DNA from: Burkholderiaceae bacterium
Lineage (GTDB): Bacteria; Pseudomonadota; Gammaproteobacteria; Burkholderiales; Burkholderiaceae_B
DNA length: 64,000 bases
Reading direction: 5' to 3'
NCBI GenBank assembly: GCA_030158305.1
Contig: JAOATE010000089.1
Location: 26,224-90,223 of the forward strand
Below the pieces are notes generated by a model. It saw only the letters and a program-made list of their open reading frames with translations. It was not told where the DNA came from and did no database searches. Below, piece by piece: positions 36,225 to 45,925 of this stretch. The position numbers and the translations under genes were made by a program. Positions within the stretch are counted from its first letter, which is position 1; each line of letters opens with the position of its first letter.

Positions 36225-37571
36225 TCAAGACTGACGGGCCAGCGCCATCAAGACGCCGACATCATCAAGAGATTCGATCTCCCAAACCGCCTGAATCAGC
36301 GCTTCCTGATCACAACCTGTATTGGCTTGAGCGCTTAAGGTTTTGAATTTTTTTTCTATATCCTCATCGGTAAGTGGCCGACCTGTCGAGCCCCTTGCCT
36401 GCTCGACTAAGACCGTAACAGAGGGCTCTGAAATAAAATGCAACGTCACCTTTGCCGCATCAATAGAAAAGCTGTCATCCACAGTAAATCTAAGCTTTTC
36501 GCCTAGCTTCCTGTTTGCGGGATCTTGAACCGCCGCATCGCTAAACTCCGCGAGTCCTGCACGCCCACTCAAGAGTGACACTGCCACCGCATGCTGCGCA
36601 CTCACCTGTGACTCGCGTCCGGTTTGTACCCCCGGACGGTCAGTACGATCACGCAAGAGTTTTTGCCCAGTCACCTCGACGCTTTGCAAACGCTGCAAAA
36701 GATTGCGAGCAACATCTTGACGCGCGGACAGTTGCAAACACGCTTCAATCACTGGATTGAGCACAATACCGCAGGGGTATGGCTTATAAGTGTTGAGCGC
36801 CATTTCCCAATGCTCGCCAAACTGCGCATTGATCCCAGCAAGATCAGGCTTTTCACCCATTACATTTAAAAAACCCCGCACGCCATCGAGTGGCGCTAAC
36901 GGACCATCAAAATTTTGAGCCGCTAATAGTGCAGATAACATCCCATTGCGCGCGGCATTGCCGACGCTCAAGCTCTTGGCCATTGTCCCCAAAGTTTCCA
37001 CAATTCCGCAAGCTTGATTAGCCGCCCCACCCAACGCCCAGTTCAACTGTGTCGGCGACAAGCGCAACAACCAACCGACGGCGATCGCCGCGCCCAAAGC
37101 GCCACAGGTTGATGTGATGTGCCATCCGCGACCATAGTGGTAAGGGGAAATTGCATTACCAATCCGGCACTCAACCTCCATGCCAAGAATCAATGCCTGC
37201 AGGAAGTCGCGGCCGGACACACGGTTGACTTCGGCATACGCGAGCAAGGCCGCCGCAATCGGTGCCGTCGGATGGATGACCGTGCGCAAATGGGTATCAT
37301 CGTAATCAAAGACATTGGCACTCATCGCATTCAGCGCTGCTGCATTAAGCATGTCGGTTCGCTCCGGACGTCCAATAATCGACGTCCGCTGATTAGCAGA
37401 AAATGACGTGTAGGTACTCACGAGTTTTTCAATCGTAGGGTCATGTGCCCCGGCAAAGCCCACTGCGAAATAGTTGAGTAACGAACGCTTGGCTTCGTGA
37501 CGGACCGTTTGGGCGATATTGTCCCAACGATTTCCATGGACGTTCGCGCACAATACTTGCGAGGTATTCAT
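36225..37571 (-). CDS. MmgE/PrpD family protein
   Basis: The 448-residue protein shows the MmgE/PrpD all-helical fold pattern, with AGAHDPTIEKLV, NALASDVFDYDDTH-like segment (here NAMSANVFDYDDTHL), HPTAPIAAALLAYAE and YGRGWHITSTCGALGAAIA. The family contains 2-methylcitrate dehydratase and cis-aconitate decarboxylase, so this enzyme probably dehydrates or decarboxylates a hydroxy- or unsaturated polycarboxylate. It heads the minus-strand operon (HIBADH, ABC importer, Bug, SDR) and is divergent from a second MmgE/PrpD gene 104 bp away. GGAAG precedes the ATG. Confidence 0.9.
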   Translation of the reverse strand: MNTSQVLCANVHGNRWDNIAQTVRHEAKRSLLNYFAVGFAGAHDPTIEKLVSTYTSFSANQRTSIIGRPERTDMLNAAALNAMSANVFDYDDTHLRTVIHPTAPIAAALLAYAEVNRVSGRDFLQALILGMEVECRIGNAISPYHYGRGWHITSTCGALGAAIAVGWLLRLSPTQLNWALGGAANQACGIVETLGTMAKSLSVGNAARNGMLSALLAAQNFDGPLAPLDGVRGFLNVMGEKPDLAGINAQFGEHWEMALNTYKPYPCGIVLNPVIEACLQLSARQDVARNLLQRLQSVEVTGQKLLRDRTDRPGVQTGRESQVSAQHAVAVSLLSGRAGLAEFSDAAVQDPANRKLGEKLRFTVDDSFSIDAAKVTLHFISEPSVTVLVEQARGSTGRPLTDEDIEKKFKTLSAQANTGCDQEALIQAVWEIESLDDVGVLMALARQS

Positions 37572-37675
37572 AACTACTTCCTTGATTGAGTCTCGTAATT
37601 TAATTATTCTTTAACTTGCAGCGCGTGAGTTTCACGACTAGCCTGTCATCCTAACAAATAAAACGAAGGACACAA

Positions 37676-39031
37676 ATGACTATCGCCGGCACACTGGCAC
37701 GATTTGCAGTGCAAACTCACATAGTGGATCTGCCCCCCCTTGCGCTAGAGCGAGCCGAGATGTGCATTTCCAGCACATTGGCGAGCGTTGCAGCCGGTAT
37801 TGAAATCGACTCCGCACGGATCATCAGAGAACTCGCTTTAGACGATGGTGGCGCTGCGCAATCGACCGTTTGGTTTAAAAATCGCAAACTACCCGTCACC
37901 GCAGCGGCCAAAGTCAATGCGCTCGCAAGCGATGCCGCCGCCTCTGACGACAGTGATATGCGCAGCATTGCTCACATTGGTACGATCATTTCGACAGCCT
38001 CGATTGCAATGGCCGAGCACACGGGGGCTTCTGGCATGCAAGTATTGGAAGCCATGGTGATTGGTTACGAGATTGCAGGTCGCATTGACGAGTCCCTCAC
38101 ACCAGGTCGCATGAAAAACGGCTTTCACGGAAGTTTTTCAACCGTCTTTGGTGGCACAGTCGCCGTTGGCAAATTGCTTCAACTCAACGAAGAGCAAATG
38201 ACCCATGCCATTGCCATTGCAGCCACGTCGATCGGCGGAATGGCCATTGCCGCCGACACAAGCTGTGCCCGTGAATATCACGCCGGCATGGCGGCAAGCT
38301 CCGGCGTTCAAGCGGCCTTGGCAGCAAAACGTGGTTTCAGATCAGAGACCGCTATCCTCGAAGCCCCTCGAGGGTTTCTCAGTGCCTTGGGCGGCACGGC
38401 AATCGAAGACATCACCAAAGACTTTGGAAGCTCATGGGATATCTGCACCGACATGGCGATCAAGCTCATGCCGGGTGCACACCCTTTTCACGCGGTAGCC
38501 GAAGCTGCTGCGAATGCTGCAATTGAGGGCAACATTCATCCAGACGACATCAAAGAAGTCATGATTTCAGCGGCACAAATGAAAGACTGGATGGCGCCAC
38601 ATCATCCGACAGATCTGATTTCTGCTGCGCATAGCGTTGTTTATTTTGTTGCGGCAGCCATCGTTGATCGGGGCTTTACTTGGAAGCACATCAATAAAGA
38701 GTCCATGATGGACCCTAAAATCGCAGCACTTCAAGATAAGGTCGTGTTCGATCCACACCCCGCGCCACTTCCGGATCGCTTCACCCATCGCCATGGCGGT
38801 ACGGTGATCATTACACTCAAGGACGGTCGGAAAATTTCAAACACCTGTCGAGCTGCCCGAGGCTCAGGCCCAACCGGTGTGACGTGGGACGAGGTGGACA
38901 GTAAATTCAACCACCTCATGCCACTCTCAGGACTCGACTCTACAAGAATCCAACAGATTCGCGAGTCAGTGCATCACTTTAGAACATTGCCCTCGGTGAC
39001 GCCCCTGACCCAATTACTGACAACAGCTTAG
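37676..39031 (+). CDS. MmgE/PrpD family protein
   Basis: The 451-residue protein is a paralogue of the neighbouring divergent MmgE/PrpD gene. Recognisable segments are LASDAAASDDSDMRSIAHIG, EAMVIGYEIAGRIDESL, MKNGFHGSFSTVFGGTVAVG and KLMPGAHPFHAVAEAA. It lacks close identity to the first copy, so the two probably act on different intermediates of one pathway. It starts after AAGGACACAA and ends in a 4-bp overlap (TTAG) with the convergent Bug gene. Confidence 0.9.
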   Translation: MTIAGTLARFAVQTHIVDLPPLALERAEMCISSTLASVAAGIEIDSARIIRELALDDGGAAQSTVWFKNRKLPVTAAAKVNALASDAAASDDSDMRSIAHIGTIISTASIAMAEHTGASGMQVLEAMVIGYEIAGRIDESLTPGRMKNGFHGSFSTVFGGTVAVGKLLQLNEEQMTHAIAIAATSIGGMAIAADTSCAREYHAGMAASSGVQAALAAKRGFRSETAILEAPRGFLSALGGTAIEDITKDFGSSWDICTDMAIKLMPGAHPFHAVAEAAANAAIEGNIHPDDIKEVMISAAQMKDWMAPHHPTDLISAAHSVVYFVAAAIVDRGFTWKHINKESMMDPKIAALQDKVVFDPHPAPLPDRFTHRHGGTVIITLKDGRKISNTCRAARGSGPTGVTWDEVDSKFNHLMPLSGLDSTRIQQIRESVHHFRTLPSVTPLTQLLTTA

Positions 39032-40008
39032 TTGAGTTTGATACCCGATTCCTTGACGATACGGCCCCAGTTCGCGTAATCCTTTTTCACGAACTCGCCA
39101 AACTCCTTGGAGCTTCCACCGACAACATTGACGCCACCCGCTTCAATCTTTTGGGCAACCTCAGGCGTCTTCAACACGCGATTCACTTCCTTGTTGAGAC
39201 GCTCAATCACCGCAGGAGGAGTACCGGCGGGCGCAAACAATCCCACCCAAATGCTGGCATCCATATCCTTGACGCCACCCTCTTGCATGGTCATGGTATT
39301 GGGTGCTTGTGAAGCACGCTTTGCTGTGGTCACGGCAACGGCTGTCAGCTTGCCGCTCTTGACGTGAGGCAATAAAGAAGCCAGCGAGCCAATGTACACA
39401 TCCACCTGACCGCCCATCACATCCGTCATAGCAGGTGACGCACCTTTATAAGGAACCTGCAACAAATTGATGTCAGCGCGTTTTTTGAAATCCTCGCCTA
39501 CCAAATGGCCGAGCGTGCCAGCACCGGCCGTGGCCCAGCGCAATCCCTCTGGAGTCTTGCCCTTGGCAATCATATCCATCGGTGTTTTGATTGAAGAGTT
39601 CGCTGCACTACCGATGGCGGCGGGTGTCACCGAAACCTGAACGACAGGCGCAAAGCTCTTGACGCTGTCATAGGTTAATGATGGATACAACCATGGCCCG
39701 AGCATCATATTGTCAGTCTGACCCATCACCAACGTGTAACCGTCAGCGGGCGCTTTGGAAGCCGCCTCAATGGCCAGGTTTCCACCCGCACCAGGACGAT
39801 TTTCCAAAATGACCTGCCAGCCTGTCTGCTCAGCAAGCTTTGTACCGACCATACGGGAAACAAAATCTGTTCCGCCACCAGGGGGGAATGGAATCAAAAT
39901 ACGAATAGGTTTGTCAGGAAAGCTTTGAGCTAAAGCAGAGACTGGTGCTGCTGCCCATGCCAGCGAAGCCACCAAGGCAAGCTGAGCCACGCGTTTGATA
40001 TTTTTCAT
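39028..40008 (-). CDS. Bug/TctC-family periplasmic substrate-binding protein
   Basis: The 326-residue protein has a signal peptide ending near VSALAQS and the ligand loop RILIPFPPGGGTDFVSRMVGT followed by ENRPGAGGNLAIEAASKA. It is encoded downstream of an HIBADH-like gene and another Bug gene on the same strand. The likely ligand is the carboxylate degraded by the MmgE/HIBADH enzymes here (inference). Its stop overlaps that of the MmgE/PrpD gene. Confidence 0.9.
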   Translation of the reverse strand: MKNIKRVAQLALVASLAWAAAPVSALAQSFPDKPIRILIPFPPGGGTDFVSRMVGTKLAEQTGWQVILENRPGAGGNLAIEAASKAPADGYTLVMGQTDNMMLGPWLYPSLTYDSVKSFAPVVQVSVTPAAIGSAANSSIKTPMDMIAKGKTPEGLRWATAGAGTLGHLVGEDFKKRADINLLQVPYKGASPAMTDVMGGQVDVYIGSLASLLPHVKSGKLTAVAVTTAKRASQAPNTMTMQEGGVKDMDASIWVGLFAPAGTPPAVIERLNKEVNRVLKTPEVAQKIEAGGVNVVGGSSKEFGEFVKKDYANWGRIVKESGIKLN

Positions 40009-40114
40009 GTCCTACAGTTCTCCAAGTTTTTTACTGTGCGTTTATCGACAAGCTTCTGCCAAAACACACCCGCGGCGATCTTAGGTTTGTGCCTTGAACC
40101 TGTCAAGCGCACCC

Positions 40115-41029
40115 TTACTGAGGTGACTCACTTGCCTGACCAAATTCCACGCCGGCCCAGCCTTCGAAATGCTTGATGGTATGCGCGTAATCCTTTTTGC
40201 CATCGCCTTGCGTGATGGCAAACGCTAGAAAAGCACGGGCTGCCTGACTCACCATCATGGGCGCCCCCAACTTTTCAGCCTCTTCGATACAAAGCTTGAT
40301 GTCTTTGTGAATCAACTCTGTCGTAAATCGCGTCGGAAACTCGCGATTCAATATGCATTGAGGTATTTTTTCAAGTGTCGCAAACGAACGTCCACTTGAG
40401 ACGTTCAACACATCGAGCATCAATTTTGAATCCAGTCCGGCTTTCGCGCCATACACCAGTGCCTCGCAACTCGCGACCATGCCCACCGCACACAAGGTGT
40501 TGTTGATGATCTTCATTGTTTGGCCCAGGCTTGGATCTTCGCCGAGGTAAAACAAATTTTTACCTAGTGTTTTAAAAACTGGGTCGAGCGCCTGGACCAA
40601 GCTCTCCTTGCCGGAAACCATAATCGTCAAGGTTCCCTTTTCGGCAGCCACCGTTCCACCACTGACTGGAGCACCCAGAAATTCGATCCCCTTGGCTTGC
40701 ACAAGCGGAGCAACTTCGCTCGTGACAGACGGTCCTGTTGTGGACAAGTCGACAATCACTTTCACAGCGGAACCATGCATCACACCCTGCGCACCTGGAC
40801 CACCCGTCGCAACAGTTGCGACCGCTTCAGGCATCGGCAAACACAACAAAACCACTTCGCAAGTATTGGCCATCTCAACGGGACTGTCAGCGACTTTCGC
40901 CCCCTTATCAGCCAGCCGCTTGACCATCGCGGGATTGATATCAAAAACCGTCAAATCATATTGCGCCGCCAACAGCCGCGACCCAAAATGCACGCCCATG
41001 TTTCCTAAGCCAATTAGACCTAACTTCAT
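40115..41029 (-). CDS. NAD(P)-dependent 3-hydroxyacid dehydrogenase (HIBADH family)
   Basis: The 304-residue protein has the Rossmann motif GLIGLGNMGVHFGSRLLAAQ, the substrate segment GAPVSGGTVAAEKGTLTIM and the catalytic Lys in LGQTMKIINNTLC. It is a paralogue of the enzyme at 35273-36196 but clearly divergent. The leader has ATCAGGAGAC at the ribosome site. It is flanked by two Bug genes on the same strand. Confidence 0.9.
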   Translation of the reverse strand: MKLGLIGLGNMGVHFGSRLLAAQYDLTVFDINPAMVKRLADKGAKVADSPVEMANTCEVVLLCLPMPEAVATVATGGPGAQGVMHGSAVKVIVDLSTTGPSVTSEVAPLVQAKGIEFLGAPVSGGTVAAEKGTLTIMVSGKESLVQALDPVFKTLGKNLFYLGEDPSLGQTMKIINNTLCAVGMVASCEALVYGAKAGLDSKLMLDVLNVSSGRSFATLEKIPQCILNREFPTRFTTELIHKDIKLCIEEAEKLGAPMMVSQAARAFLAFAITQGDGKKDYAHTIKHFEGWAGVEFGQASESPQ

Positions 41030-41057
41030 GTCCGTCTCCTGATGATGCGTGTTCAGT

Positions 41058-42035
41058 TTATTTTTTAGCTTTGTTGGAATCCGATGGCTTCAACAGCTTG
41101 CTCCAAGTGGCAATCTCTTTTTGAAGAAAGGCCTCAAACTCTGCGGGAGACGACACGGCCACCACGCCATCAATCACCGCCAGGCGTTTCGCGACCTCGG
41201 GTTGAGACAAGCTGACTCGAAGCGCTTCATTGATCTTAGCGACAATCTCCTTAGGAGTGCCAGCAGGCGCTAACACGCCCCACCACACCACGGCTTGAAA
41301 TCCAGGATAGCCTTGCTCTGCGATGGTCGGCGTATCAGGCGCTGACTTTAAGCGCTCTAAGCCCGAGGTTGCGATCAACTTGATCCGCTTACTATCAAGA
41401 TGAGGTTTGAGCTGAGACATGCCAGTAAACAACATATCCACGTGTCCACTCGCGACATCCAGCACGCCTTGTCCCGCACCTTTATAGGGAATCTTGGTGA
41501 TTTTTGTGCCTGTAGCCGCCATAAATAATTCAGCAGCTAAATCGGTCGCTGAACCTTCACCTGAAGTCGCTGTAGTCAGCTTGCCAGGATTTTTCTTGGC
41601 AAACGCCACGAGCTCTGCAATGTTGTTCATGGGCAGACCACTGCTCACCGCAACACCCATCGCGTAGGTAATCACCTGACCCACTGGCGCAAAGGCCTCT
41701 GGTGTTTTGTAGGGGAGATTCGGCAGCAAGGTTGGATTTGTGGAAATCGTCGGACTGACTAACAACAGCGTGTAGCCATCGGGCGCAGCCTTGGTGACAA
41801 GCTCGGTTCCGACCACCGTATTGCCACCGCCTCGATTCTCGACAATCACAGGTTGTTTGAGCGTATCGGAAAACTTGTCAGACCATGCCCTGGCGATAAA
41901 GTCACCGCCCCCGCCTGCTACAAAAGGCACCACAATGCGGATGGGACGCTCGGGATAATTGTCCGCAGGGCTTGCGAACACTGCGCTACACCCAAGCAAC
42001 ATGCCGCATAGCAAAGCTGAGACCTTTCGATACAT
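41058..42035 (-). CDS. Bug/TctC-family periplasmic substrate-binding protein
   Basis: About 325 residues, signal peptide ending near AVFASPA, ligand loop RIVVPFVAGGGGDFIARAWSD and ENRGGGNTVVGTELVTKA. The PPGG motif is replaced by VAGGGGD, a mild departure from its neighbours. The frame is open to 42203, but that part lacks a signal sequence. The ATG at 42035 has CAGGAGA upstream and starts a normal signal peptide. It lies 28 bp upstream of the HIBADH-like gene and is divergent from an acyl-CoA ligase. Confidence 0.9.
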   Translation of the reverse strand: MYRKVSALLCGMLLGCSAVFASPADNYPERPIRIVVPFVAGGGGDFIARAWSDKFSDTLKQPVIVENRGGGNTVVGTELVTKAAPDGYTLLLVSPTISTNPTLLPNLPYKTPEAFAPVGQVITYAMGVAVSSGLPMNNIAELVAFAKKNPGKLTTATSGEGSATDLAAELFMAATGTKITKIPYKGAGQGVLDVASGHVDMLFTGMSQLKPHLDSKRIKLIATSGLERLKSAPDTPTIAEQGYPGFQAVVWWGVLAPAGTPKEIVAKINEALRVSLSQPEVAKRLAVIDGVVAVSSPAEFEAFLQKEIATWSKLLKPSDSNKAKK

Positions 42036-42146
42036 TCTTATCTCCTGATACGTATTCTGATATTGGTTTTGACGATTAACGTCTGCACGATCTGTAATAA
42101 GCTTACGCAACTGCAGACCAGAACACAACGAAGTCTTTACGCCCAT

Positions 42147-43784
42147 ATGAAAACACCGCTCGCCGTACTCAACACCTTTCGCCCTCACGATGGAAGTTTG
42201 CACGATGCCTTTGCGAGCCGCCTAGAGGTCAAGGGCGGTGCGCCTTTCATCATCAAAGAGGGCAATACGCTTTCATGGTCTGAGTTTGATCAAAAATATC
42301 AAAAACTTGCACAGGTACTCCACCAACGGGGCGTGCGTCACGGCATGCGCGTCGCAGTCATGGGACGCAACGATGCGGCGCATGCGCTGACTCTGTTTGC
42401 GCTCGCCTACCTAGGCGCCATCATGGTTCCGGTCAATCCAGATTTTGGTGAACGAGAAGCGGGTTATGTCTTCAAACATGCAGAGGTCTGTGGTGTGATC
42501 GCAGATATTGCAGCCATGCCAGTCGTTGAAATCGCGTTGAAAAATATCGAGAGCTCCCCCTGGATCCTCAAACTTGACGCGCCTAGCGAGGACGCAGATT
42601 CTTTGTCAGGCGCCATCAACCAATCTTGTGCGACGCAACAATCTCCTCAGGGCAAACCCAGCGATACCTGCATCATTATCTATACCTCTGGCACCACAGG
42701 CTTTCCTAAGGGCGTCATGCACAGCCAATTCAATCTGGTGACTGCCGGCGAAGCCAATGTTGAACGTCTCCACTTACAGCCTGAAGACCGGGTCATGATT
42801 ATTTTGCCGTTCTTCCACGTCAATGCGGTGTTTTATTCTTTAAGTGGCGTGCTCGCGAGTGGTGCCTGCATGATCCTGATTCCACGCTTCTCCGCCTCCA
42901 ACTTCTGGCACAGTGCTGCCGATCACGGCGCAACCGTTGTGAATGTCATTGAGGCCATCGGCACCATCCTGTGCGCGCGTGATCGCGGCGAATACCGACC
43001 TGATCACAAAATTCGGGTGGCATACGGCGTGCGTAAAGGTGCCGCACCAATCTTTCGTCAAGCCTTCGGTATTCATAAGCTCTTTTCAGGCTTTGGGATG
43101 ACCGAGATTCCTGGCGTCACATGCAACCCTTGGGAAGGTCCCGATAAACCGGGCAGCATGGGCTTACCGGGCAAGCATCCTGACCCAAACCGCCCTTGGG
43201 CGATCTGCCGCATTGTCGATGATGAAGGCCTGGATGTTCCTGTCGGCGTCGCGGGCGAACTATGGGTCAAGACCCCCATCGTGATGCAAGGTTATTTTAG
43301 AGATTCGGAACAGACTCAACAGGCCTTGCACGATGGTTGGCTCAAAACCGGCGATCTCGTTAAATGCGACGAAGATGGGTACTACTATCATTTGTCTCGT
43401 AAAAAAGACATTATCCGCAGGCGAGGCGAAAATATCGCCGCCGCCGAACTTGAAATGGTGATTGGTGAGCTTCCGGGGATCTATCAGGTCGCCGCCATTG
43501 CCGTACCCTCGGAACTCGGCGAGGACGAGATTCTGATTGCCGCCGTAAAAAAATCAGATGCCAGCCTCACTGAACAAGATGTGGTTGACTGGTGTCGCGC
43601 ACGCCTGACGGCCGTCAAAGTTCCCCGTTTTGTGAGTTTCTTAACGGAATTGCCACTCACACCCACCCATAAAATATTAAAATCCGCCTTGAGAGCCGAT
43701 CCACAGGTACGCGCTCAAGCCGTTGACTTTCAACCACCTGTCGCTCAAACCAGCGTGCGCCTACCCAATCAAGTTGCAAAATAA
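42147..43784 (+). CDS. Acyl-CoA synthetase / AMP-dependent ligase
   Basis: About 545 residues, ANL-superfamily. The P-loop IIIYTSGTTGFPKGVMHS, the A5-type GFGMTEIPGV, the hinge region YYHLSRKKDIIRRRGENIAAAE and the catalytic Lys in PLTPTHKILKSALR are all present. It activates a carboxylic acid to its CoA thioester using ATP. The substrate is unknown, but the divergent Bug/HIBADH set suggests the acid imported there. The frame extends to 42063, but the ATG at 42147 begins the conserved protein; its ribosome site is weak. Confidence 0.9.
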   Translation: MKTPLAVLNTFRPHDGSLHDAFASRLEVKGGAPFIIKEGNTLSWSEFDQKYQKLAQVLHQRGVRHGMRVAVMGRNDAAHALTLFALAYLGAIMVPVNPDFGEREAGYVFKHAEVCGVIADIAAMPVVEIALKNIESSPWILKLDAPSEDADSLSGAINQSCATQQSPQGKPSDTCIIIYTSGTTGFPKGVMHSQFNLVTAGEANVERLHLQPEDRVMIILPFFHVNAVFYSLSGVLASGACMILIPRFSASNFWHSAADHGATVVNVIEAIGTILCARDRGEYRPDHKIRVAYGVRKGAAPIFRQAFGIHKLFSGFGMTEIPGVTCNPWEGPDKPGSMGLPGKHPDPNRPWAICRIVDDEGLDVPVGVAGELWVKTPIVMQGYFRDSEQTQQALHDGWLKTGDLVKCDEDGYYYHLSRKKDIIRRRGENIAAAELEMVIGELPGIYQVAAIAVPSELGEDEILIAAVKKSDASLTEQDVVDWCRARLTAVKVPRFVSFLTELPLTPTHKILKSALRADPQVRAQAVDFQPPVAQTSVRLPNQVAK

Positions 43785-43869
43785 ATTTAATGTGCATGAT
43801 GCAGTATGTGAACGATGCAGTAAAAAATTCTTTTAAATCAACATAATTACAAATATAGCCATTAACAAA

Positions 43870-44736
43870 ATGAACATCACACACTCAACGCCAAAGAAAA
43901 AACACGCAGCTTGGTCGATTTCGGCAAGCCTTGCACTCAGCATTTATGCAACATGTGCCTTTGCACAACCAACACAGTCTGCACCAACTACAGGAAATGC
44001 ACCAACCGCAAAAGCAAGCAATTCCGACCTCGCTGCAAAGCTGACAAACCCAGTCGCTGATCTGATATCGGTCCCCTTTCAATACAACTACGACGCCAAT
44101 ATTGGTCTCGACAAAAAGGGCACAGTCAATTCCCTAGTGGTGCAACCTGTTATACCCGTCAAGCTCAATAGCAACTGGAATTACATCCTAAGACCTGTTG
44201 TCACACTCGAGCAATCCAATAACGTCAATGGATTCAGCGGAACGGGCGCTGGTCCAATATTGATAGAAACCTTTTTCTCGCCAAGCAACACGGGTGATTT
44301 TATTTGGGGTGTCGGTCCTATCGTCAGTACGCCATCTTTATCTGGCAACAATTTCGGCACGGCACAGACTGGCGTGGGCGTCAGCGCAGTCGCCTTAGTG
44401 ATGAAAAAACCTTGGACAGCTGGCGTACTGGCCTATAACACCTGGGATGCAGGTGGCAACTCAACTTACGGCACAGCGAACAATCTTTACTATCAGCCAT
44501 TCGTGTCTTATGTGACACCGACCGCTTGGACCTTTTCGCTCAATACACAGTCAACCTTTAACTGGGATGCCAGACGCGCAGAAAACCCAATTAATGCCGC
44601 GGTGTCAAAGATCGTCAAATTTGGAGACACACCCGTTTCCCTTTCCGTCGGAGCGCGCTATTACGCCAGTTCTGTTCCAGGCGGGCCTTCCGGCTGGGGC
44701 GGTCGGGCCAGCATGACGTTTCTGTTTCCTAAATAA
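43870..44736 (+). CDS. Outer-membrane beta-barrel protein (porin/transporter-like)
   Basis: The 288-residue protein has a signal peptide ending near CAFAQP, a low-complexity linker rich in Ala, Thr and Ser, then amphipathic strands (NWNYILRPVVTLEQSN, DFIWGVGPIVSTPS, TPTAWTFSLNTQSTFNWD) and a C-terminal SMTFLFPK. The pattern resembles the outer-membrane transporter-like family often grouped with phenol-degradation MetA-pathway proteins. It is monocistronic, and neither ligand nor function can be assigned. Confidence 0.7.
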   Translation: MNITHSTPKKKHAAWSISASLALSIYATCAFAQPTQSAPTTGNAPTAKASNSDLAAKLTNPVADLISVPFQYNYDANIGLDKKGTVNSLVVQPVIPVKLNSNWNYILRPVVTLEQSNNVNGFSGTGAGPILIETFFSPSNTGDFIWGVGPIVSTPSLSGNNFGTAQTGVGVSAVALVMKKPWTAGVLAYNTWDAGGNSTYGTANNLYYQPFVSYVTPTAWTFSLNTQSTFNWDARRAENPINAAVSKIVKFGDTPVSLSVGARYYASSVPGGPSGWGGRASMTFLFPK

Positions 44737-44841
44737 AGACAAAGGGATTACCCTAGACATGGTGTGACTCTACGATTTAAGTGGTCAAGTTATTGTCTAA
44801 TTGCGGCAATATTCACTTAACACTTTTGTCCTCAACACACC

Positions 44842-45867
44842 ATGTCCAAAATAATCAATACCGCCATCGCTGGCAGCTTACCCAAACCCGCATGGCTCGC
44901 CGAACCTGAAAAGCTCTGGGCCCCTTGGCAGCTGCAAGGCGAAGCCCTCGCGCAAGCGAAAGTTGACGCCATGCGCTTATCTGTTGATGACCAATTGCGT
45001 GCGGGCATTACAGTCATTGGTGATGGCGAACAAACTCGCCAGCACTTTGTGACGACCTTTATCGACAGCCTAAAAGGCGTCGATTTCGTCAATCGCAAAA
45101 CAGTGCGTATCCGCAACCGTTATGACGCAGACGTCCCTGTCGTGGTGGATCGTGTCAGCCGCGGGGGACCTGTCTTTGTCGAGGATGCCAAGCGTCTTCG
45201 TATGCTGACAAAGGGTCCGATCAAGTTCACCCTTCCTGGTCCGATGACCATGATTGATACGCTGTATGACGATTACTATCACAGCCGTGAAAAACTGGCC
45301 TGGACGTTTGCCGAGATTTTGAACGAAGAAGCCAAAGAACTTGCGGCGGTCGGCGTCGATGTTGTGCAGTTCGACGAGCCTGCTTTCAACGTTTACTTTG
45401 ATGAAGTGCGTGACTGGGGTGTCAAAACTCTCGAGCGCGCCGCGCAAGGCCTGACCTGCAAGAGCGCAGTTCATATTTGCTATGGCTATGGCATCGAAGC
45501 CAATATCAAATGGAAAGAAAGCTTGGGCGACGAGTGGCGTCAATACGAAAAAGTCTTCCCTCTTTTGGCGCAAAGCACCATCAGCCAAGTCAGTCTTGAA
45601 TGTCAAAACTCACGCGTCCCAATGGACTTGATTGAGTTGCTGCGTGGCAAGGATGTGTTGGTCGGCGCGATTGACGTGGCAACCAACAAGGTCGAGACGC
45701 CAGAACAGGTGGCAGACGTGTTGCGCCGCGCTCTAAAGTTCGTGAAGCCTGAGCATTTGTATGGTTGCACCAACTGCGGAATGGTCCCTCTTTCACGCGC
45801 GATTGCCAATGCCAAGCTCCAGGCGCTTGTGGCAGGTGCTGAGATTGTTTCTAAAGAGTTAGGTTGA
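44842..45867 (+). CDS. Cobalamin-independent methionine-synthase-like methyltransferase (MetE C-terminal type, MesD-like)
   Basis: The 341-residue protein consists only of the catalytic barrel of MetE. Zn-ligand pattern residues are visible: His211 and Cys213 (VHICYG), a Glu downstream and Cys309/Cys312 (GCTNCGM). FDEPAFNVYF matches the DEP-type active-site strand. Short MetE-core enzymes lacking the N-terminal half do not follow the classical folate-polyglutamate mode. Those of the MesD type work with the partner MesX (DUF1852) using a methyl donor other than methyltetrahydrofolate polyglutamate. No DUF1852 gene is adjacent here. A hairpin terminator follows 58 bp after the stop. Confidence 0.8.
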   Translation: MSKIINTAIAGSLPKPAWLAEPEKLWAPWQLQGEALAQAKVDAMRLSVDDQLRAGITVIGDGEQTRQHFVTTFIDSLKGVDFVNRKTVRIRNRYDADVPVVVDRVSRGGPVFVEDAKRLRMLTKGPIKFTLPGPMTMIDTLYDDYYHSREKLAWTFAEILNEEAKELAAVGVDVVQFDEPAFNVYFDEVRDWGVKTLERAAQGLTCKSAVHICYGYGIEANIKWKESLGDEWRQYEKVFPLLAQSTISQVSLECQNSRVPMDLIELLRGKDVLVGAIDVATNKVETPEQVADVLRRALKFVKPEHLYGCTNCGMVPLSRAIANAKLQALVAGAEIVSKELG

Positions 45868-45874
45868 GCTGTAT

Positions 45875-45922
45875 AGCTTTGAGGTATGAAAGCTTTGAGG
45901 TGAGGCTGTAAAGCTTTGAGGT
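45875..45922 (+). repeat. Three short direct repeats after the methionine-synthase-like gene
   Basis: AGCTTTGAGGT occurs at 45875-45885, 45891-45901 and 45912-45922 with variable spacers, each followed by an A/G-rich tail. It lies between the stop codon and a terminator hairpin. A second, unrelated repeat (CTCAAAAAGAAC) occurs at 46109-46120 and 46129-46140. No function is evident. Confidence 0.7.
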
Positions 45923-45925
45923 GAG

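Noticed and set aside
45875..45922. Direct repeats considered as a CRISPR array
   Set aside because: Only three 11-nt copies with uneven 5- and 10-nt spacers, and no cas genes nearby.
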